Shown here: positions 48,201 to 59,690 of the stretch, in pieces | Layout of the letters: every line of letters starts with the position of its first letter | How positions within the stretch are numbered: the first letter of the stretch is position 1 | From: Zerene cesonia | Lineage: Eukaryota; Arthropoda; Insecta; Lepidoptera; Pieridae | Direction of reading: 5' to 3' | Assembly: GCF_012273895.1 (NCBI RefSeq) | Contig: NC_052103.1 | Coordinates: 2,046,001-2,110,000, forward strand | Length of the DNA stretch: 64,000 nt | Program-made: the position numbers and the translations under genes | The notes under the pieces: generated by a model | Told to the model about the DNA's origin: nothing | Seen by the model: only the letters and a program-made list of their open reading frames with translations | Database searches by the model: none

Positions 48201-50539
48201 GGACCGCTCTATTTTATCCCAGAAGAATAGATAACTGAAATGATATTTAAAACAATTATTTTTTTAAATTAATTAGTAATTATTGCGAACCACCAGTTAC
48301 AAATAATTATGAAAACGCATTGATAAAGTTTAAGGTTGATATATGAAAATCCGCAAGATATACAATTATTTTACTTAATTTAAAAAGGACATGGGAGAAC
48401 CAATTTCGAATGAACAAAGAGTCACAAAAATCAGTTCAACTAGTGAAGTTTTGATTTATGAAATAGAAAGAATAAGATTCTGTAGATAACTTACTTCTTT
48501 TATAAAGTTGGTTGAAAACAGCATACAAGTATGAAATTATAAAAGATAAGAATCTTAAACTATTATATATTACTCTACAACATTGTTGCAATATGAAGGT
48601 ATAGAATAAGATGAGATGAATATTTGTTTTAGATAATAAGATCATAAAATATCATATAATATCAAAGCAAATATGTCAATAACTTTATTCCATTGCAAAA
48701 CTGTCCTATAAGTAAACTTAATAAAAAATAAATCCCTAGATACATTATTTTAACTTTCCACTTGGGGCAAATACATTTTAACTCATATTATCGAAAAATT
48801 GCTTATCTGTATCTGACATTCCCATAAACAACAGAGGTACTGAATAGTATCCTGTATTTAAGTCATGTTTTTTAAAATATATCCCTTGTCTATTAACTAA
48901 TAAAATTTCAGGTCATTCTAAAATATGTGTAAGTAATTATATAGGCACCTGTTTCTTGTCCATTTGTGAAGAGAATTTACACTACAGAATTGAGAATATA
49001 AATGTACAATAATAAATGGAATAATCCATTCCAACTTGAAAACTACATTCACATTGAAGACTTTATATATTTTAATTTAAAACATTTTTAAATAGCTTAC
49101 GTCTGCGAGAATTCAAACTCTTCAATGCCATATTTCTTCATGAACGGCAAGCGCATGACATTTAGTGCGGCAAACAACCAACAACGCCCAGAATTCTCTT
49201 GGTTAGTCACCGGCTTGCCTTCATTTTCAATCTATAACAAAATGTTTACATAAATTCCTGTTTATCTTAGAAACATGCTCAGTTTTTAATATATTATGGA
49301 TGTTAAAGGTCAGTGGGAATATTTTATCGGAACAGGAAAGTCTGTGTACAGAAATGAAAACTATTTTATAGAATAGAACTTGGTTTTACTTTTTATTTTA
49401 TGTATTTCTTATCTAGGTGATGGGAGAAAATATTTATTTAATAAAGATTTATTTAGAGTAAGGAAATGTATACAGACATTCAGTTTCTAGGTATAGCTTT
49501 TGTGCAAGGCCAGGCAGGCAAGAATCATTTGAAATGATCTAAAAATTGATTTCTATGAAGCAGAATATAAATCTGATTTTGGAAAATAATATTCATTATT
49601 TGATTCCAATCTGTGAAACACTTTATTTATTATATTGTTTTATTGTTTTATTTATTATATTGTTAAGGTATTTCAATTTTAATGCACCCACTGATAATTA
49701 AACTGGTATTAAATAAAATTAATTGAGGGTTTTATTCTAATTGAGGATTCATACCTTAATATTATAGACATGTAAAGATGCATCTGTCTTCCGTTTACTG
49801 ATGGCAACTTCGAAGGGATCAAAGCGGGTGCAGACATTTTGAGCGAGTTCATTCTTTGGACACTTGTAGAAATCATCTCGCAGTTTGTTCAAAGTATCCA
49901 AAGTTAACGGTTCTGAAAAAAGCGAACCAAATTATTATTTTTTTTTAATTTCTATAGCAGTAAAGATTGTCTATATAATTTATCTTTTGTTATACGGACT
50001 TAGAATAATTTAGATTTTAAATGCTCAAAAAAAAAAAAAAATTAAAGATGTTGATATTTAATATTTATAACATAAAGCATCTTTCTGTATTGTTAAAATT
50101 ATAGTAAATAATTGATATGAATACAAACCAGGCATCTTACTTTTTAAAATATCTCCATTATTGAAATGATCCAGTTTGAATATTTATTGTTAACAAATAT
50201 TAAATATCTTTTTTATTAAAAACTCACTTTTGTTAAAAGTTTGTGTCAGGCGTATAAAATGAGTGAAACAAGTTTTGTAATTAAAAAATTTCGTAAAATT
50301 CATTTAATAATGTAACAGTTATAGTTTTCGTTTACGATTACTGTCTTTATAAAAATGGTTAAAAGCGATTTGCAATATTTTATTTTATGACAATTATATT
50401 TTTGACATTATGTTACGAAAGACGTATAGCGGTACAAGTATTTATACATAAGCAGACATAGTTAATGAATCAACGAATAGGTGCTTTATGTTATCGTAAA
50501 TATTAGTTAAAATTTATTAAAACCCTTACGTGAAGACAT
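42226..50539 (-). CDS. BLMH: Bleomycin hydrolase (cysteine aminopeptidase, C1B)
   Basis: A cytosolic papain-fold aminopeptidase that, in other animals, forms a hexameric barrel and trims peptides and homocysteine thiolactone. Twelve exons splice in frame to 460 residues (human 455): 50539-50530, 49912-49755, 49231-49101, 48234-48120, 47625-47488, 46621-46501, 45857-45730, 45258-45131, 44639-44541, 43884-43764, 43118-43008, 42348-42226. The active site is complete: Gln67 and Cys73 (TNQENSGRCWLFAALN), His373 (MTHAMVFTAVG) and Asn395 (FRVENSYS). Other typical segments are MRLPFMKKYGIEEFEFSQ, NDGGQWDMIVN, PKKCFPES and VVLPAWDPMG. The C-terminus reads DPMGTLACPVCSKE, six residues past the usual end. 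Exon 1 (MSSQ) is the least certain: ATG plus phase-1 donors at about 50136 and 50887 are alternatives. Introns 6-11 carry many repeats. The gene converges on eIF3a and is head to head with the gene at 51462. Confidence 0.96.
42597..43002 (+). repeat. Degenerate interspersed repeat pieces in BLMH intron 11
   Basis: Two fragments are visible: tcctactaatactataaatc through TCTCGATATTCCTACGGGAT, and CAGTTGTCCACGTACCAAAT through ATTTATAATATTAGTCA. They look like ends of the GCGCCCCGCGG family separated by unrelated sequence. Confidence 0.5.
43418..43520. repeat. GTGTAA-type minisatellite
   Basis: Short degenerate units of about 12 bases, such as GTGTAAAGTGTGAGTGTG and GTAAGTGCGTGAAGTGTA, in BLMH intron 10. 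A second patch lies at 43690-43757, just 3' of exon 10 on the coding strand. Confidence 0.75.
43560..43680 (+). repeat. Interspersed repeat fragment (CTCAATAAATGGGCTATC family)
   Basis: Second copy of the element at 26830-26950, with the same AACACTGAAAGAATTTTTCA and AAACAAACAAACAAACTC tail. It interrupts the GTGTAA minisatellite. Confidence 0.7.
44098..44285 (+). repeat. Interspersed repeat (AATCACGCTGAAACTACT family)
   Basis: ttgtaaatgtgaaagtttgt, then CCGTCAATCACGCTGAAACT and tacagacagggtgagctggg. Alignable by eye with 45555-45705 in the neighbouring introns. Confidence 0.65.
44400..44525 (-). repeat. SINE-like repeat (CACCTGATGG family)
   Basis: On the minus strand: TTTTTTATGTCACAGTCGGC, then TGGTGGGACGCCTGATGGTA and agcgctaccaccgcccatga, followed by CATTTGGAGAGGCGTAAGGT. 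A short hairpin, ACGCCTCTaca/ GGCGTAAGGT, sits at its far end. Confidence 0.65.
44788..44990 (+). repeat. Interspersed repeat (TAGCTTTTCGCCCGCGG family)
   Basis: actagcttttcgcccgcggc, then GTTGCAGGAAAGATAGACCT, TATCCTATGTCCATACCCCG, ATCGGTTCATACGTTCTTGA. This layout is shared with 59452-59690. Confidence 0.7.
45555..45705 (+). repeat. Interspersed repeat (AATCACGCTGAAACTACT family)
   Basis: Second copy of 44098-44285: ttataaacgtgaaagtttgt, then CCGTCAATCACGCTGAAACT and ctacagacagtgtaagagct. Confidence 0.65.
45880..46092 (+). repeat. Interspersed repeat, GCGCCCCGCGG family, well preserved
   Basis: From actagctgcgccccgcggtt to ttataatattagtaggatag. It is the best copy in the window and gives the block order used to recognise the others. 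It lies in BLMH intron 6 just before a diverged copy at 46255-46490. Confidence 0.8.
46190..46490 (+). repeat. SINE-like fragment followed by a second GCGCCCCGCGG-family copy
   Basis: tttatggcaaaggaacagat, then GGGCCACCTGATGTTAAGTG at 46198-46245, is a SINE-like piece. A copy of the inner part of the GCGCCCCGCGG family follows at 46250-46490 (AAAAGTTGCCTATATGTTAT... AATCGGTTTAGTAG... CATATTAGTAGGAT), interrupted by an AT-rich insertion and a CATCCATCCATATACAT tract. Confidence 0.65.
47105..47380 (+). repeat. Retroposon-like repeat (CCCACTGCTGGGTCACAGGCCTC family)
   Basis: atcatcatcagcccatatat, then TCCCACTGCTGGGTCACAGG, CAGTTTCCTCACGATGTTTT, CCTTCACCGTTTTGAGCAGT and a right part with TCGCCCGGTCTGGAACCTCG. 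These motifs mark a widespread lepidopteran retroposon. The copy lies in BLMH intron 5. Confidence 0.75.
47963..48097 (+). repeat. Retroposon 3' end (TTGCCTGGCAGAGAT family)
   Basis: gaaggttgcctggcagagat, then ATCGCCATTTGTACAATGTT and a (AATA)n-type tail. Same family as 34133-34285. Confidence 0.7.
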
Positions 50540-51461
50540 TGTTCGATACACTTTTCTTGTACAACCTCTGTAAAGTTGAAATGCACTTGTCTTGAAAGAA
50601 ACAATAGACTTAATTATCATTTAAATTGTAGTGTATTCACCGGTTAAATAAATACTCACCGGTAAATATACTTAAAACCAATGCCAACAATGCATTCCAA
50701 ATGTTTTATCTGCTTACTGCTACAAAAATTACTACTACAAAATGTGAGACAGATATACAATGAATAAGCAAAAAATTAACAGCAGCAGCTTAAAAGTGGC
50801 AACAATTAAATTGTTTATGTCTATAGCAGTAAAGCTTATTTTTCATTGTATAATAATCTTATTATTATATCCTTTTCACTTACTCAGTTCCATAATTCTA
50901 TAGACTATAGAACAAGAGGTCGGTTGTTGAACTTTGCAAGTGGGCACAGCTGGCAAACAGCTGTTTAACAATAGCAAATAATCCACATTAGATAATAATT
51001 TTAATAATTTAAATAAAGAATAATTGCAATTTATTATTTAAAATACAAAAAGTGTATTTCAATGCACTTTTTAAATTCTTCACAATTTTTTAAATTATTT
51101 CATGACGCATTTTTTAACTGTGGCAAGAAACTTGTGTTCGGCGGCATTTTTGAATTGAGACAATTAAGTGGTAGGTAGGCATAATATTATAAAGAGATAA
51201 CAATAAAAAGACATTTATATATATTATACATGTTTAAATGTTTGCACTGATTAATTTATTTGCATTTTTTATCTCATAAACCTAAAACACTTACACACTC
51301 TGGAATAGGCAGTATTCGTATAAACGTGTTTCAAAACGAAAAATCAATACCACACTAAGTAGGTAACTCCATTTTCATAGTGTTAAGTTGCGCTATGAAT
51401 AGAATTCAATTTACTTTGTATTTTAGAAAGTAAACAGTGGCTTCTCTGTTTAGATTTAAAT
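50540..51461. promoter_or_regulatory. Divergent promoter region between BLMH and the 51462 gene
   Basis: A 0.92 kb interval separates the start codons of two divergent genes. It should hold both promoters and perhaps a non-coding first exon of either gene. No TATA box was recognised. An alternative BLMH first exon (ATGGAACTGA then GTAAGT, minus strand near 50887) lies in it. Confidence 0.45.
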
Positions 51462-52441
51462 ATGTCACAAAAAGCTTATGAAGACGCTTGTATGCGTGCG
51501 GAATTATTTGGTCAGCCTAAGCCTGATAAGGAAGACTTTATAGAAAAACATAAATATTTAGATATAAATGAATTTGAAGATGTCGATATTAAAACTTTTG
51601 AAGTATGTTTCGGAAAATAAACCATAATATTCCTTTAGAAATATTATAATATGATGTTTTATATTATTACTTCAAATTTGTTTCAATTATCGTGTGATTA
51701 ATGGTGAAAATTTACTTCTAGGATACAGCTATGCTAAATGATGAAAACAGGGATACAACCAGTGGCCTAGGAGAATTAAATAACATCCTTACGTCCACAC
51801 ATACCAAGATAAATCGTCTTAAGGTATGTAAATGTCAATTTTATGATTTAAGTTTATAGTATAACTCCCGAGAAAAGAGAAGATAAGATAGATAAACATT
51901 TATTAGATTAAGTGCTGCACGCCGATGAACATAGTGATAACACTTTTAATTTTGCCTTTGGGTTGGGCCTGAAATCCTTTTATATGATGAATTTACATCA
52001 TTAACTTAATTAATACTAGAAAAGATGGCTTCAATATCATTACCGATTCTATAAAAAATGTCAGAGTCAAGGCTTTCACGATATTAAAATATTCTCATTA
52101 AAAATAGCACTTAAGTATTTATGTAACAACATGCTACATTTTAATTTCAGGGGGTGTGTGGAACTGTAACCAATTTCTTTCGTGTTAAATTAGCGTCTAA
52201 AGATTTATCATATTCAAGTGAACCGAGCTACATTGGACAAACTAATTACGATAAAGATTATGTACCACCAGGTAATTCCGAATTTTCTTCTGTAAACACT
52301 GGCCTTGGGCCCAGAGACAATGAAATGACACCGAGCGCGGGAAAGAGGCAACATGGCGGTGACATAAATACCGCAATTGAAGATTTAAAAACAATGCAAA
52401 AAGCTGAAAATAGCTTTTCTTTTGGAGGATTGCTGCAATAG
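51462..52441 (+). CDS. Small intracellular protein of unknown function, three exons
   Basis: Exons 51462-51602, 51722-51823 and 52151-52441 splice in phase 0 to 177 residues. The product starts MSQKAYEDACMRAELFGQPK and ends NSFSFGGLLQ. It has no signal peptide and no membrane helix. The centre (GELNNILTSTHTKINRLKGV then CGTVTNFFRVKLASK) looks like an amphipathic helix followed by a basic segment and is probably the conserved core. The last third is polar and likely disordered (SSEPSYIGQTNYDKDYVPPG, RDNEMTPSAGKRQHGG). The ATG at 51462 follows a short leader (tttagatttaaatATGTC). I do not recognise the family. Clean in-frame splicing and codon pattern make it a real gene. Confidence 0.82.
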
Positions 52442-54150
52442 CATACTTTGTTGTTTGAATAAATTACTAATCGTTCAAAGCTTCGCGAGCTTTTGGGATT
52501 TTGAAGATTGGTAGATGTTTGAAATTGTATAGTAAATTGAATAATGATTTAATAATTATATTTTGTGTATACCCGAGCTTCGTAAAATTTCATTGTAATT
52601 ATTTTTAATTCGAATTGTAATATAAGTAGGTATTATCACTCATAAACTATAAAAAGTACTACATTTTTATTAGGTATTATTTATTATCATGAGAGGTTAA
52701 AATGTTCATACTTTGTATAATGAAACATGCTGTGATTCTTTAATGTAAGAAATATTTACATAAATAGTATTATTTTTCCAATAGCTGCATTCATATTAGC
52801 TTTTATCGTTTAAAACTTTACGATATTTTAGATGATTTTATATTTTAAAGATTGAAGACTTAATATGGTAGTATGAATAAAATATTATTCGATCATGTCC
52901 TGCCTAATATCAAATATTGCATTGCTTTTTATGCAGCATAGGATAATATCCTATATATATCATAAATAATTTATAAATAAATTTTATAGTTTACTAAAAT
53001 ATGAGTAAAACGTTTATCGCGAACATGATTTAGGTGTACCAAAACATACACAAAGCACTTAAGCTTCAGCCTAATTTAAATTAAGTATTTTGTTCAAAAT
53101 TCCAATTTCGACTGTTCAACGGGCGTTATATGCTGTAAAAACTAACAAATATAGATTTTGCAACGTATATTTCCTAAGAAAGTATGGCTTGATATATCTT
53201 ATATGCTCAACTTTCGGTGGTTTATTTTGGCCTAATCTCTGATGGATTTAAAATAATTAAATCAATATAGTACGTCATAGCTATTTATAACTTTGTAGTT
53301 ATAGCATTAAATAATTGCGTAGCAATTTATGATATTTTTGATTATATTGTTATATTTATTTCCGTATACTAGGTGGCAGTAAAACTGCAACAGTGGATAT
53401 TTTGATATTAGTATAATATTATACATAAATTATAATTTAAACAAGTATACATGCAAGTAACTCGTTTTTTTATTAAATCTCTTAATATTTCATTAGAAGA
53501 AGCACATGAATTAGTTTCTAGTTTTTCGTTAACATATTATTTAAGTAAAAATGTTATGTTATTTTATGATTGTTAAATGAAAAGAAAAGTATTTATTTGT
53601 ATAACCTTTTGAATTTAAGCTATGTATATTGCGAAAATCATTAATAAAATATAATGTTAAATTAACTATATAGGGTAACTGTAAGTTACTCAATTTGATT
53701 TATACAAATATAAACATTGATGTGTGATGTTGATATTAAAATCACAAGTTGTTAATAAAAATCTATTTATCATTATACATACATACAGCCTAAAAATATT
53801 TTCATTTATGGCAATAAAAAGAGCTTCCGTTATTCCCTATTTATAGTTTAATATCGCTTCGATTGGATATTTTGAATGATATTTAACTACGTTCTCTATC
53901 TATTCTACTATCGAATATTCGCTAGATTAAAGAGAATTGTGATATTAGCTCGGAGTGTTGATGTGATGTATAAGGACAGGTTGTAACATTGAATAAAGCT
54001 GAATAAACAAAGCCTCTTTCCATTTCATTTCACTCATTCCCTAATAACAAGGAACTCATCTCGATTCTCGATCTGTCTTACATCAAAGATATCCGACATT
54101 GATCTATCAAGGGCAAACAAAAACGGAGTGCTTCAACCATGAAGCAATCG
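52442..54150. other. Intergenic stretch
   Basis: AT-rich spacer of 1.7 kb with the 3' UTR of the 51462 gene (AATAAA at about 52458) at its left and the promoter of the acidic secreted protein at its right. No gene or clear repeat was seen. Confidence 0.6.
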
Positions 54151-54152
54151 CT

Positions 54153-54160
54153 TATATAAG
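54153..54160 (+). promoter_or_regulatory. TATA box of the acidic secreted protein gene
   Basis: TATATAAG, 49 bases before the start codon at 54209. This leaves room for transcription to begin near 54180-54185 with a short leader, as expected for a regulated, single-exon insect gene. Confidence 0.65.
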
Positions 54161-54208
54161 ATCTGATTATTGTATCGTGACCTATTACTGTTAACGCGAA
54201 CCGACGCA

Positions 54209-55222
54209 ATGTTACAAATATTCTTAATAATTGCATTTACTCTAACGTGTACCGCAAGCCCCTTTCATAAATATCCATTCGTTTTTCTGTTGGATGTCGG
54301 AAATGAAGAACTCGGTACAAATAACGCTGAACAAATCAAAGTATCCGTGCCAGGAGGGTCGTTGGCTATAAAGTATCCAGCTACTGGTGATGGTGATATC
54401 ATTGGCCACATTAGAGTCACAGGAATAGATTACGGTACGGACCTAAAAGCTAATATTGTTGAAGGTGGACCTGGATATAGATACGTTGTTTTAGTTTTCA
54501 CGGGTAATTTAGGAGTACAATATGATACTGTTGTGACCATACAGACTATGAGCGATGATAACTTATATAAAAAAGAAGCAGACAGTAAAGGTATAAGTAT
54601 CGAGACTGGCAGCTATGAAGTGAAGGAACAAGAAGATGATCTGAACAACAGTGCCGAAGAAACTGATGATGAACCAGAAATGAAGTTAGTTTATAGTGAG
54701 AAAATGAATGCCGAATTAATGCAGTCTAGTTCAAATATGTATAGGTACGAGAAAAATGAAAACTTTCAGGTGAATGAACAAGATGATAGTTCAGACGAAG
54801 GAGATGATGAAAACGAAGAATATAATAAGAGCGATGATATTGATGACCAAATAAGTAACTCTCTTTCAAATTCAAATTCTGAAGCGATCGATGATTCTGA
54901 TGATTCTCTAAGCAATTATGAACAAAAAGATAACGCTGAAGTAAACAGTCCGGAAGAAGATGATGGTGACGATGATGGTGTTATTGATTTACAGAAAGAT
55001 GACACGGGGATTCCGATTAAATTAATCAGTGTTTACGGTAAATTTAATGCCTTTAAGTCCCCATATTATGGCGATGTAATGTTGTATCCCCAGGTCGCAC
55101 TGCCGCAAGACAGGGTCTTTGTAGACCATTCTGAAAATGATGATGGACAGTTAAATAATGAAGAACAGTCCAAGGACTCTAATAATAATGCTAATGATTA
55201 TGTTTCATCTGTAGAGTATTAA
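54209..55222 (+). CDS. Secreted acidic protein with MBF2-like N-terminal domain
   Basis: A single exon encodes 337 residues. The start is the ATG at 54209, which gives a clean signal peptide (MLQIFLIIAFTLTCTAS). An upstream in-frame extension begins with TTG and is not used. Residues about 25-115 form a compact domain with IKVSVPGGSLAIKYP, GHIRVTGIDYGTDLKANIVE and GGPGYRYVVLVF. The GGPG followed by alternating beta residues resembles the insect MBF2 family of small secreted proteins, but I am only moderately sure. The rest is low-complexity and very acidic (runs such as DDSSDEGDDENEEY and EEDDGDDDGVIDL), with a second short ordered patch near 270-305 (IPIKLISVYGKFNAFKSPYY). It likely binds cations or coats other secreted material. 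A poly(A) signal AATAAA lies at about 55317. Confidence 0.85.
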   Translation: MLQIFLIIAFTLTCTASPFHKYPFVFLLDVGNEELGTNNAEQIKVSVPGGSLAIKYPATGDGDIIGHIRVTGIDYGTDLKANIVEGGPGYRYVVLVFTGNLGVQYDTVVTIQTMSDDNLYKKEADSKGISIETGSYEVKEQEDDLNNSAEETDDEPEMKLVYSEKMNAELMQSSSNMYRYEKNENFQVNEQDDSSDEGDDENEEYNKSDDIDDQISNSLSNSNSEAIDDSDDSLSNYEQKDNAEVNSPEEDDGDDDGVIDLQKDDTGIPIKLISVYGKFNAFKSPYYGDVMLYPQVALPQDRVFVDHSENDDGQLNNEEQSKDSNNNANDYVSSVEY

Positions 55223-56428
55223 ATGTGAATATTGCATATACGTATAAATATAGAATGTGATAATATTTATAAGGCAAATAGCATATGCGTGTAATTTATA
55301 TATGAAATTGTACATAATAAATTGTGAATTTATGTTTTAAGTTATGCTTAAGTTTATGTTTACCTTGTTATTTAAAATTATATTAAAGAATTCACAAACG
55401 AATTAGCTATAATTTTATTTAATATCTAATAAATAAACACATTTTCTAAAATATAATCTAACAAATACGATAAGCAATTTTGTCCTTCGTTTTTTTGTTT
55501 GATGTTTGTTTATGAAATAACGAAGTATTATTACAACGGAGAGATATCCAGTATAGCTCAATAAAAAGCTAATCAAAAAAGCAAGCAATAATTGCATACA
55601 ACGCGGAGGCGTACACGCGTAAACCGACAAAACATCAATAAATTGAAATGTTAGAAATATCCCCAACAAAGCATACACGTGTCTCAAGAATTATCTGTCT
55701 GATACATTATCGCAGGAGGCAGTCCACTTAAACAAATTTAGCCTGTGGGTTTAACCTTTAAGATTGAATAGATGTTTGCCCTATTGCCACATTTTAATGC
55801 TTATTTTCCAATCCACGTGGATACTTTATTAATTGGAATCATATTTGCGAAGGCATCAGAATTATTTTCGGAAAATGAAATAGTTTAATCATATACGAAT
55901 GTAGATTATCCCTTCGGAGAACATTTTTAAGTTCGCTTTTATTTAAATATAATAAAAATACAAAAAACAACAATAATCCAACTAAATATTGAGTTATTAC
56001 TTATTAAGACATATATTTTGTATAGCACTCATCTAAGTACTGATAGCAACGTCGATTAATTATAAATAATGGAAGATTCTCAAGGTATCGTAGATCCTAA
56101 ACAAAGTTAAAGAAATTACTCGAAACGTCCCAATTATGTAAGCTGGCCAGGCGGGCGGTTACATTCGCATCGGCATATTTTCCACTTGGATAACGGACCA
56201 TAGAATTTCAAATTCGAGTTTTTCAGGCAAACATGTCAACGTTCCATTATTCTAATTTTAAAAGTCCGTGAAACGTTTCGAGTTCGGTTGCGTTCGAGTT
56301 GTAACGGCCTGAATACATCTACGATTTTGTTTTTGATGACGCCTTAGACATGGGACACATTGTCAGCATTGTATTGGTGAAAAGACAATCGAAGAACTTA
56401 TTTTTACACGCTTTTTATTAGCTTCACC

Positions 56429-56472
56429 TGTATGTTTGTTTGTTTGTATGTTTGTTTGTATGTTTGTTTGTA
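56429..56472. repeat. TGTTTGTATG microsatellite
   Basis: Repeated TGTATGTTTGTTTG units. The sequence to its right (aactgacttctttgggcgcg, ttcgttcaaactttgtagat) resembles the edge of an interspersed element. Confidence 0.8.
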
Positions 56473-58631
56473 ACTGACTTCTTTGGGCGCGATTTTGACC
56501 CACTTTAAACGGCCAGATTTCGTTCAAACTTTGTAGATTTATTGAGGACCGATGACAATACACTAATTTGATAAAATTATTCCATTTTTTATTTTTCAAA
56601 ATATGATTTTTGTTAAAGCGTGTTTTTTAGTTTTTTTTAACTATTGTTTATTTATTTAAAACGAAGGAGATCCTATATTGCGAAAGCCAATTACATATGC
56701 ATTGCTGACATTACCTATTTATTATCACTCACGTAACACTCGCATAATAAGTCAATGAAATTTTTTTGTGTTTATTGTGTAATATTTCAACGCGTCAATG
56801 ACACTATTTAAAATTGTCACTATTGATGTATGAAGAGGAAATTTTATAAATTAATATGATTTTGATTTATTTAAGACCAGTGCATGGTTGCAATGTATAG
56901 GTTGAGTGTAGATTTCTTATCTGGATAAGTTTCAGTAATGATTTTTCTTGAATATTACTGGCAATACTTTCACTGGCAATATTATTTCTACATACGAGAA
57001 ACTATAAGTGTTTATTTATTATTATATGTACCTACCTAAATCTTCAGTTTGTATAAACTGTTCGTCCTCAGAGGAAAATTTAATCTAATCCAAATTATTA
57101 AAAAGATTCAATATAGGTAAACACATTTTTTAAATACGTTTTAAAAATGTTATGGTTGAAGTTATCACTTCAGTTCTGTCAAATTAAAGGCATAGGAGTT
57201 GAAACAAAGGAAAATACATAAAGACATGATTTCTTTACTCCTTAGTAATTTATTGCATTTCTAACTGATTTCTAAGTTTAATTATAATTAACACAAACAA
57301 TAATAGATAGACTTTACTGAGCAATAAGCATCAATTACAATAAATATACCATTTGGCTTTCAAGTATCAGAATAATGCAATGCCATATCATTTATGTAAC
57401 TCATATTAAAAAACAATAGGACCGTTTAGCATCCTTTGCATAAAACAAAATCCAAATGGATTCTGGGCATTGCATATTTAGCACAAAAACGGTTTTCGAG
57501 CGAAATTGGAAATTCAGATTGCAGACGAAATAGGTCTTCTCCGTCGTCGGTGTCGCCTGGCACCGCTATATAACGTTTTCAACACATGACGTTTTAAATT
57601 AAATACTCTGTGTTGGATTTCGTTGATTGAGTTATCTGTGTTTTGTTAGTCTGTGGCTATTATTCGAATGCTTTTGGTACCAACATTTACAATGCAGACT
57701 AGCTTTGTGTTTTGATAATATAAAATTAAATATTAATGTAAAAATGTGAAATACAAGCTTATGTATGCAAATCGCACTTAATTCTTAATGCAAATAAATG
57801 GACACTTGAATTGTGATTACAGTACAGTACACTCTTGAATTGTGATTTATTGAGAAGAAATTTGATTAATTGTAATATGATATATTAGAAATTAAGTTGC
57901 ATCCGTATCCCTCATTAATTATAAAAATAAATAAAATTAGCTAATTTTTTTGCGCCATGGTAAAAAAATAGTGATAATAAAATTAAGTAGCAACAATACT
58001 TTTAAATAGCTATTTAGTTACGTGGTTTCAGTGTGAATTGTAGATCGATGCTAAGACTTATCGAAAAACTCCCATTAAATAATAAAAAAACAAAATTAGC
58101 ATCCTAATTGAATGTTTTGGTGCTAAAATTGTTGCCTGGGTAACCAGAGCAAAGCGATAAATCAATCAAGTACCTACATACGAGTGCTTTTATTAAATGT
58201 TCTTATTTTATTGCATCCTTGAAATTTAAACTGATTTTATTTAGAAGTTTATCGCAGCGAAGTGGGCATATTGGATAAACAATATAACAGTTTACAAACA
58301 AACACACTAATGAACGCGATATTTATATGACTCAAGAGGTACGTTAATGTTCTATAAACTTTCTATAAATCAAACGTCCATTCGTTTGTCGGAAAGTCTT
58401 TCCGTTTTATTTTAAAACTATTCACAACCAGCATAAGAAGTTGGAAGTATAAATACTAGAAAATAGTAGCGTTTAAATAGTTCTCGTGAGTTTTATAATC
58501 CAGACAATCCTCTCCACTAGACTTACAATAAAAACAATCATATTTTTTCTCGTAATCTGCACTAGTGTATGTAGAAGTTAGCGCATTTAGTTTAGTTATA
58601 AAAACGAAATAATACTATGTCTGGAACAGGA

Positions 58632-58840
58632 CTGTCCCTGATATTATAAACGCAATAGAAACTCTGCTTGTGTCTATCTTGTGTATGCTTGAACCACTTA
58701 ACCGAATCAAATGAAATTCGGTATAGAGTTAGGTTAACTTCTGAGGATAAAGGATTGTTTTTATTTTGAATTCCATGGGAACGGGAATTATAAACCTTCC
58801 AATTTTTCGCGGGCGAAGCCGCGGACAGAAGTTATGAATT
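58632..58840 (+). repeat. Interspersed repeat fragment
   Basis: tccctgatattataaacgca, then GCTTGAACCACTTAACCGAA, AATGAAATTCGGTATAGAGT, and a GC-rich end tttttcgcgggcgaagccgc. Typical of the TATTATAAACGCA-type elements. Confidence 0.65.
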
Positions 58841-59451
58841 ATATTGAAATAGATCCAACGAAATGTCCCAGCTATCTTAAGACCACTATATAAACTTTAC
58901 TTCCAAAATAGTCCATACCAAGTAAATACGAGTGAATTCACAATTGGCTGGGATCTAATCTATTTTTTCCAAGATTCACAGGCGGAATCGTTAAACAATG
59001 ACAATTTATACCGATTACTTTAACCTTCGTCACGGTCGAAACAAATCAATGAATTAAACGCTACTGGGAAATGGGATTATACAGATTATGTCAATAGATG
59101 ATTTCTTTTCTTGCTCGATTACATCCGGGTGGGTAGTACTCTTTAGTAGTAATAAAAAAGTAGGTACCCTTCACAGCTACTGTAGTTCTCTTTTTCTATT
59201 CGTTGTAATATGAAAGGTGCATAATTTAATAAGGACAATAAATACATAATCGGGAAAACATCCCTATCAAATTTTATTGAGAAATTATTGTACAAACAAC
59301 AACCACAAAAAAGTGTCTAAATCACATGTTCTTAAATTAAAGGTTATTTATATTTTTATTTACCAATTGTAAAAAAAATATTTGTCAAGCCATCTTCAAT
59401 CTGACCTTGTAGGTTTTTCAGCCTTAAACAAAAATTCACATGTATTTATAA

Positions 59452-59690
59452 CTAGCTTTCCGCCTGCGGCTAAGCTTGCGTAGTCAAGAAATAAGATAGT
59501 CACAGGATTAACTCCCACCCAGTTCCCGTACCTATGGGATACCCCGTTATATATCCAATGTCCTTTACGGGTATCAAACTATCTCGTATCTGTATACCTT
59601 TCTAATTACAACCAAATCGGTTCAGTGGTTAAGGCGTGAAGACACAGACAGAGCTACTTTCGCATTTATATATAAGTAGGGAAGTAGGGT
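59452..59690 (+). repeat. Interspersed repeat (TAGCTTTCCGCCTGCGG family)
   Basis: actagctttccgcctgcggc, then CACCCAGTTCCCGTACCTAT, TATATCCAATGTCCTTTACG, AACCAAATCGGTTCAGTGGT and cgcatttatatataagtagg. Related in layout to 44788-44990. Confidence 0.7.
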
